Assembly: GCA_009746045.1 (NCBI GenBank) | Contig: RPFO01001843.1 | Location: forward strand, 23,501-87,500 | Length of the DNA stretch: 64,000 nucleotides | From: Mesostigma viride | Lineage: Eukaryota > Streptophyta > Mesostigmatophyceae > Mesostigmatales > Mesostigmataceae | Reading direction: 5' to 3' | Shown here: one piece after another, positions 56,707 through 64,000 of the stretch | Numbering within the stretch: position 1 is the stretch's first letter | Layout of the letters: each line of letters begins with the position of its first letter | Notes under the pieces: model-generated | Databases searched by the model: none | The model's input: only the letters and a program-made list of their open reading frames with translations | What the model was told of the DNA's origin: nothing | Position numbers and translations under genes: made by a program

Positions 56707-56850
56707 AAGCTAGGAAAAGAAGGCCAGCCGCTTCTGCACATCCAGCGGCTTTGGTTTTGGTTCCTTCAACAGCGTGAGGCAAGCCATCCGATCTAAAGTC
56801 AGCTGTTCGTCGTACAGCTCAACTGCCGGGAATGGCCGCCATCTCCCACC
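56707..56850 (-). other. Coding-like segment, possible terminal exon of an unidentified minus-strand gene
   Basis: Reading minus, 'WRPFPAVELYDEQLTLDRMA' and then 'CLTLLKEPKPKPLDVQKRLA' end with FFS and a stop at about 56711. Composition and a possible acceptor (CCCGGCAG before the VELYD codons, or TTGTCTCAG further up) look like real coding sequence. The upstream exons would lie beyond L35, which would then be nested in an intron. I do not recognise the family. Confidence 0.3.
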
Positions 56851-56912
56851 GTTCAGGCTGAGACAACTTTCAGCTCGTCACTCATTCACCATCTAAGCGG
56901 TCAGAAGACAAT

Positions 56913-57284
56913 TTACGCCTTGACGGCATACTTGCGCATAGGGAAATACGCAAGCTTCTTTTTTTCCTTCTCGGTCTTCAGGTTGGCCTGATACTTGGTC
57001 AACCTCCTGCGAATGGCCCGCGTCTTCTTGGGGCGCAGGTCCAATGGCACGAACTTCTTTCCCTTGTAAACTTCACGCAGGCTCGCCTTCTGCGTCTGGC
57101 TGATAACCGTCAGGACCTGAGCAATGGACAACCTGACGACCTTGATTTTGGACAGCTTGTTTGGTGCACCTCCCGTGACCTTCGCCACGCGGAGAGCGGC
57201 AAGCTCCGTCTTCAGCTCCTTCAGCTGAGCAAGGAGCTCCTCCTTCCTCTTATTGCGCAGCTCATGCACCTTGATCTTGGCCAT
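56913..57284 (-). CDS. RPL35: 60S ribosomal protein L35 (uL29 family)
   Basis: Large-subunit ribosomal protein near the polypeptide exit tunnel. Single uninterrupted frame of 123 residues, the normal length: [20 protein letters not shown] at the start, '[20 protein letters not shown]' in the centre, '[17 protein letters not shown]' and '[11 protein letters not shown]' at the end; very close to plant L35. The frame stays open 71 codons upstream (to 57497), but family alignment fixes the start at 57284. All other genes here are intron-rich, so the lack of introns is notable; no poly(A) tract or direct repeats suggest a retrocopy. Head-to-head with TIM22. Confidence 0.96.
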   Translation of the reverse strand: MAKIKVHELRNKRKEELLAQLKELKTELAALRVAKVTGGAPNKLSKIKVVRLSIAQVLTVISQTQKASLREVYKGKKFVPLDLRPKKTRAIRRRLTKYQANLKTEKEKKKLAYFPMRKYAVKA

Positions 57285-58180
57285 CCCTTCGTTCCCTCTC
57301 TCCCTTGGAAAGTTGGGTGAAAGGCCGAAATCGTGTGCCCATGGCGGCTTACATAGTCCTAACTCTTCGTTGTCGGGAGCGCGCCGCGTCGCCGTGTAAT
57401 GCGGCATTTTCCCCAGCTCAGTGGGCACTGAGCCCAGCAAATCCCGCGCCCCGCGCCGTTCATTTTCAGTATGCTGCCGCCTGTCTCCAATGTCCACGAC
57501 GGACTATACGCGATACAGTACGCTACATTTGTTGTTGCTGTTGTTGTTACCCCCGCCGCACAGACGGCACAGTACATACTACAATAATATTACTCGTGCG
57601 TGGGATCCAACTAAACTACTTTTCAACTATTACTAGATTACTTAATTCTCTAGTGTAGTTTTTTCTAGCATACCACTCGAGAAATGCCACTCGTCACAAC
57701 GCCACCTGGCCATAAATGCCAAGTGTGTGGGTGGCCAATGCCAAGTCATGTGGCGTCATGTGACCGGGGTGGTGACTGGTGAGTTCATGGAGCACGGTCA
57801 AGGTTGCCCTCAGCCATGCTTCGAGCCTGTAGGTTTGGCACAGAAGTGCGGCCATTGCCACGAGCTCCGAGCACCGGGCACGCGCACGACAGCCGAGAGA
57901 TTTTCTCAGAACTCTAGCGGTGTGGGAATGCTAGATTGTATTTTTGTATGCTGTACTAAGGGCCCGCGGTGATTTAGCCACGATACTCCCGTGGTGGATG
58001 CCTCTCATATCTCCGGTGGACAGCTGGCCGTCGCAACACGCGTGCTACTTAGAAATGGGTGCACTCTTAGATTGTTGGTGTGATGGGCAGGCGAAGGCTG
58101 CGTGTCAAATGCGCCATTAATTGGCGAACTAGTTGTTGCAGCTCTTTTTTTTAAATATCTGTTGATAGCCTTGTGAGAAC
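57285..58180. promoter_or_regulatory. Divergent promoter region between RPL35 and TIM22
   Basis: An 896-base gap between opposite start codons, with no TE signature and no coding exon seen. A pyrimidine-rich stretch (CCTTCGTTCCCTCTCTCCC on the plus strand, 57284-57304) lies just upstream of the L35 start; on the L35 strand it reads as purines, so it is not a classic TOP tract. Promoter function is inferred from orientation. Confidence 0.45.
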
Positions 58181-61100
58181 ATGGCTGGCAGGAAGAAGGA
58201 TGACAGCATGGTTGACGACGATGAGAAGCTCAGAGAATTTAAGGTCGAACCAGTGCAGATGCCGACGCCACAAGATCTGGTGCAGGCAGATGTTATGAAC
58301 AATTGTGCCATCCGGACCGTCATCAGCGGGGTAATGGGTAAGTTTGCCTGCGGGGCAAGAGGCACACCAGCACAATGTGGACTATTTTCCGCCAGGCTCT
58401 TTCCGCCCTCATTAAGACCTCATTTCACCGCGCGTACGCGCCCATGGCTCCCTTACACGCGCTCATGCGTGAGCATAGCCTACAAAATGTATAGAAATCC
58501 GGGGATTAATGTAGGAGGAAGCACGGGCCATGATGGGGGAGACAGGTCACTCTAGCGTCTCTATTGCTGAATTTCGCGCCCGCGTGGGCCATGATTCAAT
58601 GCGTGCACGTACAGACAGGGCACGTCCCGCCTCATCTGTTCTCACGCTAGCTTGTTGCACGCACCATGGACATCAGTGAGCCCCTTCCTTTAGTTGCTTG
58701 CCCCAGACACTGCCCGCCGAACGTGCGCAGAAATCACAGATGTTTCCTGGCTGCCGTCAAGTTACAAATGAAGGGAAAGAAGGGAGGAGTATGTCTTCAT
58801 AATAGCGTCCACCAAGAGTGCCGTTCGTTTTGCCATACCTTTCCTGCGGTCCGTGGGAGGTTCCCTAGGCTTCGTGCGTCCCACCCCTCTAAGTGGAGGG
58901 GTCAAATTTATTATTGCTGTAGGCCCAGCAGCGGGCTTGCCTGTTTGTGCGTCGCCATCCCCTGTGTGCTTCTTGGCTCATGCCACCCCTTCACCGCCCG
59001 CCCGCCCACCCACCCGTCTCCTTTGCCCCCTCCGTTGCCCACTCCTTTATCCACTCCTTTGCCCACTTCGCTGCCCACTAATTATAATCTTCTTCAGTCC
59101 CCTCCTTTGCCCACTAATTATAATCTTCTTCACCCCCCTCCTTTGCCCACCGGGTCATGGTCCAGGCGGCGTCATGGGTGCGGCGCTGGGCCTGTTTATG
59201 AGCGGGTTTGAGTTTGCGGCGCCCAACCCCGAGGAGGCGCGAGCGCAGGAGGCGGCGCTGTCGAAGCGCATCCCCTTCCGCCAGAAGGTGGTGGACGCGG
59301 CCAAGTACACGGGGGGGCGCACGTGGTCCTCGTTCAAGACGTTTGCGGTGATGGGTGCGCTCTACTCGGGTAGCGAGTGCGTTGTGGAGAAGGTGAGCCA
59401 TGCGTGATAACTCATGGAAGTGGGTAGCGTGTGCGTGGTAGATTGGGTGAGCACAGGCGCTTGGTCGACAGTGTGAGTGCACGCAGCGGGCGTTTGCTAT
59501 ACAAGGTGAGCAGGGGTGCAGCACGAGCACGATCAAATTTGGTGGAGGAGGGTGGATGCGGAGCTATGCGTGAGTGGTTGACAGTGTTGGTGCGCCGGAC
59601 CTTAGCCGCCATCCGCGGCGCGGTGGGATGGGTGGGTGCACATGAGGCGATGGGGTGGATAATGTATCTATATAATGTCTATATAGGCGATGCGGTGGAT
59701 ATTGTCTATATATATATGTCTATATAGGCAATGCGGTGGATAATGTCTATATATAATGTCTATATAGGCAATGCGGTGGATATTGTCTGTCCCCTGCTGC
59801 GGCGCTCAGGCACTGCCGTGACGCGGTGCCTTTTATCATCACCGTCGCAGGGGAAGGGTTGGAGGCATGCATACTGCGGGTGGTGGCAGTCACTGGAGCT
59901 TGCCGCTGTCATGTACCAGCTGCCTGCTGCGTTGTCCTTTAGGGATGGGCAACAGCCAGCTGGACGTCAGGTGCCCCTTTATCAATTGCCTGCGGATGGC
60001 TACCCAGAGTGCTCGCGGTGTCTTGGGAATGTCTGTCGTAGAATTACCTGCTTTGCTGCATGTTTGTCATAGGTGCTTGAAGGTTATATGGTGGCTCCCT
60101 GGCTGCAGCCACTGTTGAAACATCAGCATCGCTCCCAGCCTGGGTCATCTACCGGCCAAGCCCACCGACATGAAACCCGACATGTGGAACATGTGGTTGC
60201 ACCTTTCTGGCACAGGTGCAGTATCGCTTCTGCCGTCTTCAGCCGTGCAATGGCGATAACCACGGGCACGGGCTCCTTTCTGCCTGCCATCCATCTTCGG
60301 CATGCTCGCGGCGTGGCTTTGTACTGCCACGCCCCTGCTCTAATCCTCACCATCACCGCCCATCACGGCCCATCACGGCCCATCACGGCCCATCACGGCT
60401 CATCACCGCCCATCAGGGCCCATCACAGCCCATCATTGACCATCACAGCCCATCACGGCCCATCATTGACCATTGACCCTCCACCTGGCCTTGGCCTCCT
60501 GCGTGTGCGGCGGCATGTTGTGGATGTGCCGGCGGGCAGGTGCGCGCGAAGCACGACGTGGTCAACACGCTGGCAGCGGGATGCTTCACGGGGGGGGCGC
60601 TGGCCGCACGTGGTACGCTGTGGGGCAGCCGTGTCCGGCATTGAAGAAGCCGGTGGGCAGGAGCGGGGCATGCGCGTGGTGTGCGATGTGCCGTACAGGG
60701 GTATGCGTCTGGGGGTGGGCAAGGGCCAGGCAAGTTTTGCATGGTAGCCAGGGCCAAGGTAGATCACAGCCTTGTGGGTGGCTACACACCATGTCTGCGG
60801 TGAGCTGGCGCGCGCATGCCTCCATGTGATGGTGTGGTCAGCCCCTGGTTTGTTGTTCTCTGCGTGCACACACGGCGTCCAAGCGCGGGGCGCACGGGGG
60901 GGATATGTGCCCGTGGCGTACCAGGAAGCTCGGCTGTTCAGCCCCACCCGTTTCGCATGCGAAGCGGCAGCCTGGTGCATGATTCTGTGTAGTTTATGGG
61001 CTGTTCTGCTGCGTGGAGTTGTGCATGGCAGCTGTAGTCACATACTCATGTCATTCGCCCTCCCGAGAATAATGCTGCATTTGTGTAGGCGGAGTCGTTT

Positions 61101-61729
61101 GGGCCTTTCAGACGCCATGCACACAGAAGACATGTTACATGGCCCCATAAGGCGTAAGTGAAATCTAAGTAATAAGTAAATCTAAACAGCGTTCAAGTTC
61201 ATCGGCGATCGTGTTTTCTCGCCAACATAACAGGTATTTTATTTGGACCATGGGGGCTTAGGGTGGGCCACTCCATGATTCAGGATGGGGGGCCCAGGCG
61301 ATGCATGCCGCCTTGTTTACAGGTGGCCACTGAGACATCTATACGTTTATCATAGTTAAATATGGATGTTTGGTGTCGCCATCTCTCCTTTCAAACCGTA
61401 AAAGGGCGCGTCGGCACTACCTAAAGTGGGAGCAAACCCGCCTTGAATTTATTTCCCTACTTTGAAAATTTCTTGGCAGAACGTTTGGGTTTCTGGTTGT
61501 AGCTTATGGGTGAATAGCACTCATGCCCTCCTTACAGCTTGCCCAGCCTCGTCTCATTGAACGTTGCTACAACCTGCCATGCGATGCATTTACATGCCGG
61601 CCCCCCATGCCACCCTAACGGCCTCACTGGTGCCGCGCTGCTGCAGCGGGCCCCCAAGCCGCGTGCCTGGGATGCATGGGCTTTGCCGCCTTTTCTGCAG
61701 TGATCGACAAGATACTGGACCACGACTGA
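58181..61729 (+). CDS. TIM22: Mitochondrial inner-membrane translocase subunit Tim22
   Basis: Tim22 forms the channel that inserts carrier proteins into the mitochondrial inner membrane. Exons 58181-58337, 59166-59392, 60540-60612 and 61647-61729 join to 179 residues, typical for the family. N-terminal hydrophilic part, then 'NNCAIRTVISGVMGGVMGAA' (TM1, Cys42), a loop 'SKRIPFRQKVVDAAKYTGGR', 'TFAVMGALYSGSECVVEK' (TM2, Cys124), 'VRAKHDVVNTLAAGCFTGGA' (TM3), and 'AGPQAACLGCMGFAAFSAVI' (TM4), stop after KILDHD. The conserved cysteines and Gly-rich helices match the Tim17/22/23 family, Tim22 branch. Introns 2 and 3 hold tandem repeats. Divergent partner of RPL35. Confidence 0.92.
59369..59452 (+). 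repeat. Copy of the TIM22 exon 2 donor junction
   Basis: The real end GGGTAGCGAGTGCGTTGTGG plus AGAAG/GTGAGC (junction 59392/59393) is repeated about 52 bases on as GGGTAGCGTGTGCGTGGTAG plus ATTGGGTGAGC (to about 59452). Confidence 0.75.
59646..59790. repeat. Tandem repeat of about 30-45 bp in TIM22 intron 2
   Basis: About four units of GGCGATGCGGTGGATAATGT or GGCAATGCGGTGGATA-type sequence with TCTATATA spacers of variable length. Confidence 0.85.
60355..60475. repeat. CATCACGGCC-type decamer repeat, TIM22 intron 2
   Basis: About twelve degenerate units of CATCACGGCC, CATCACAGCC or CATCATTGAC shortly upstream of exon 3. Confidence 0.88.
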
Positions 61730-62827
61730 GGCAAGGAATGGTCGACAATAGGTCAAACTGCGGATGAGGCAAGGGGTGGTCGACAAGACAACGGGGAGGC
61801 AGGCAGCGGTTGATGCGATACTAGATCACGACGGGGGCAACCGCACTGTGGGGGTGAAGGGCGAGAACCGAGTAAACCCAGGGCTCCATATATCATGGTG
61901 TTATGGATATTTGAGTGCCATGAAGACGAGCATAGACTGGGATGATGCCTGGTGGTCATCGCATGCCAGGTAATGACCGAGTGTCCGTGTGGACACCCAG
62001 GGGCCGCTCATCCCCACACTTAGCGGTGGGCGCTGCTGGCTCCCCCCTTGCTCTGCTGGGGATGGCAGAATTGAAGACCACCCCTTGCGGACATGAGAAA
62101 GGGTCGTTGAGCTACGTACTGGGCCTGCATCTTACCTCAAAGGGCAGCACTCTTTGCGTCAGCAGAAGGGCATCCAGTACGCTGCTGGGCTATTGGCAGG
62201 GCTGTGCGTCCCTGAACATAGTCCTTGGTCAGGGTCAGTCATGTTCATTGGTCTGCATTCATTGATGAACTTCACTAGTTTCAGTGCGCCATGCATGGTT
62301 CATCTCCAGCACCGCTGGAGGTGCGGCCTTGCTACACTGTGCACACCGTATGAGCGGCAACATACATGGGAGTAGCTAGGCGCGGTGACTTCTTTAAATT
62401 AATCAGTGGCCCAGCTGGAATCACGCAGGATGAATAGATAGCATTGTATGAGACTGATCCTAGTAATTCATGTCTGCCGTGTTTGACAAAATGATGGACC
62501 ATGGAGGGCAAGAGTGCCATGTGCAATAGACTAGGCACAAAATATTACCAGTTCATTTTTCGGCGATGTTTCTTTATGGGGCATGGTATTACTAATGAGA
62601 CCGCATTAATGATTACATCAATGATCGAGACAACAAATTTAGGATGGGTGAGCAACCAATTTAGGAAATGTATAATAACGCAATACTAAAGCTTATTACC
62701 TTCTTCTTTTGTGCCCAGCCCATGCATGGTTTGGCCGGGGGCACGCTGACTGCATGTTAAGACATAACTGCGTCACGTGGGTGCCAGTACAGACTTAAAA
62801 ATTAAATTAAACAATTGTAACATATCA
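61730..62827. other. Intergenic stretch downstream of TIM22
   Basis: No gene recognised. Close to the stop, GAGGCAAGGAATGGTCGACA and GAGGCAAGGGGTGGTCGACA form a two-copy tandem repeat, and GATGCGATACTAGATCACGAC (61811 on) resembles the end of exon 4 (GACAAGATACTGGACCACGAC). Confidence 0.5.
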
Positions 62828-62880
62828 AGGAGTAAGTAAGTAAGTACTTGCGTGTCATGCGCAAAGGCCTGCCACGGAGT
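62828..62880. mobile_element. Fragment of the TA-type MITE family
   Basis: AAGTAAGTACTTGCGTGTCA and TGCGCAAAGGC match the interior of the MITE at 8578-8841; ends are missing. Confidence 0.6.
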
Positions 62881-62919
62881 ACTATGCTAATCTCATTAGA
62901 AAAATAATTACACAAAAGT

Positions 62920-63280
62920 TTAAACAAATATCGTCTGCATCATCCCCCAACCGTTAAGCACTAGATCGATGGGGATGTAATCCTCATCCGAGCTGTCCTC
63001 TACTGTAATGGCAGACGAGGCGGTAGTGTAGCGGCTATCCTCAGGACCAATAACCTCCACCTGCGGACTTCTACCCTGGCTAGCAACGGGCCGCGGGGCC
63101 CGTGGGGAGAAAACAGGAGCATACCCCTCAGGAAGGTGCTTATCGCAGATGGCAGCCCATTTCTCCTTGTCAATCATGCGGGCGCGGAGTACGGATAGTC
63201 CCAGAAGCCCTGCATCTTCAAGCAGTTGTGTCACATAGGTCCGGGTCGCGCTGCGCCGGTGCCCGGCGCGCGCAAGTTTG
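62920..63280 (-). mobile_element. Divergent LINE ORF2 C-terminal fragment
   Basis: Frame of 104 residues or more on the minus strand: 'RTYVTQLLEDAGLLGLSVLR' and 'ARMIDKEKWAAICDKHLPEG', which lines up with the end of LINE C ('TYTQMLLDDLVV ... MQDKKRWQKIV'). Ends with an acidic tail (EDSSDEDYIPID). Cut off by Repeat A at 63281. Represents another LINE lineage. Confidence 0.6.
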
Positions 63281-63541
63281 CCATATCAAGGAGACAACCA
63301 GCGCAGGCCAGAAATCGGGAGAATCCGGACCATGGTAACTCGAGCCTGCCGTTATCTTGTCCGCGTGTTCGAGTCGTTCAGGATGATGAATATGAATGGC
63401 GATGGAAATGTGTAGCCTTGTGCATTGAAATTATGGCTGGCTTACGTGTAGAGTATATTTGTCTCTTTGATATCTCCGCTGGGAGCATGGTCTGGATTCT
63501 CCCGATTTCTGGCCGGCCTGCGCTGGTTGTCTCGTTGATAT
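63281..63541. mobile_element. Repeat A copy 6 in foldback form (about 55-bp TIRs)
   Basis: ATATCAAGGAGACAACCAGC with CAGAAATCGGGAGAATCC at the left is inverted at the right (GGATTCTCCCGATTTCTGG ... GGTTGTCTCGTTGATAT ending about 63541). The left half is the ordinary Repeat A on the minus strand; the right half is a second, partial unit facing it. Suggests that Repeat A is one arm of a foldback transposon. Confidence 0.7.
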
Positions 63542-63544
63542 CTC

Positions 63545-64000
63545 CACTGGGTCAAGTCCGATGTTTTTTGCAACGTCACCCACATCTGTTCGGTGCTGCC
63601 CCTTGGCACAAGCTCTACAAACAGGTCGTGGACCGGCTGGATCGCATAGTATCTCCGCACATCTGAACCCTGTGATGCCAGATCTCCTTTGCGGCCGTTC
63701 CGAGCTTGGCACTGGATTCGTTGTCCACATCGTCGCGTCGCTGCCACAACACGATGTTTTCTGGCATCCGCGGGCTTTTGGTTCCCGCCGCACATTTGAA
63801 AGTGCTGTCCTCCGGCTTTTTGCCTTTGCACCGTGTGCAGTTCTTGGACGTTTGGAATCATGGCATGGCTAACGTGATGACTGACTAGCTAGACCTTTTC
63901 AGTGGTTTTCCATTTGCGGGTATTTCCTCGTAAATGGTGGGAGAGCGATCGCAGCAATGGTGCTCACCACTAGACACTCTCGGCCAGTTAGGCTAGAAAC
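63545..64000 (-). mobile_element. T1-family TIR element, partial (runs off right edge)
   Basis: Inverted copy of 26447-26920, ending at the edge with the T1 terminal region (GGGAGAGCGATCGCAGCAAT). Frames differ from the first copy by small indels, so neither copy is intact. Confidence 0.7.

Noticed and set aside
57285-57497. 71-codon N-terminal extension of RPL35
   Set aside because: L35 starts at MAKIKVHEL in all families; the extension has no conserved sequence and is promoter/5' UTR.

Overview
This is a nuclear window from a eukaryote, most likely a green alga (Chlorophyta). The host genes are GC-rich and split into many short exons with canonical GT-AG introns. The encoded ribosomal protein and Tim22 look plant-like, the only STE20 kinase is of the plant/algal Hippo (MST/SIK1-like) type, and intergenic DNA is packed with non-LTR retrotransposons, MITEs and minisatellites. 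No bacterial operon, CRISPR array, rRNA gene or intact tRNA gene was seen. Species cannot be fixed from the sequence alone.

Seven host genes can be read exon by exon, with phases that join correctly: (1) the RRP6/EXOSC10 exosome nuclease, minus strand, 5' half only, running off the left edge; (2) EIF1AD-type eIF1A-domain protein, 3193-5671 plus; (3) an MST/Hippo-like STE20 kinase, 9253-25944 plus, 18 exons; (4) a MacroD-type macrodomain protein with a long acidic tail, 33432-37438 minus; (5) the KEOPS subunit PCC1, 38551-41130 plus; (6) ribosomal protein eL35/uL29-type L35, 56913-57284 minus, intronless; (7) TIM22, 58181-61729 plus. Six of the seven form three head-to-head pairs (RRP6/EIF1AD, macro/PCC1, L35/TIM22) sharing short divergent promoters.

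The rest is mobile and repetitive DNA. A LINE family with EN-RT ORF2 is present as decayed or 5'-truncated copies (6790-8495, 29005-32520, 41573-43795, 39853-40204, 54650-55204 and others). A related set of roughly 2 kb elements carries only an L1-like ORF1, yet its copies are bounded by 12-14 bp target-site duplications (44167-46379, 48520-49147, 49385-51345), so they behave as ORF1-only units like mammalian HAL1. From 46.9 to 55.2 kb these are nested inside one another and further interrupted by a TTAA-flanked 1.7 kb DNA transposon and a 575 bp TIR element; paralogous empty sites inside the window confirm several boundaries. MITEs with TA duplications sit at 8578-8841 and inside a kinase intron at 22023-22468.

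The least expected pattern is in the introns. At several host exons (kinase exons 2, 3, 5 and 12, RRP6 exon 4, TIM22 exon 2) the exon end plus its 5' splice site has been copied, once or many times, into the adjoining intron; some 3' splice sites show the same. In one case the copied donor is in frame and could yield a 13-residue longer kinase isoform.
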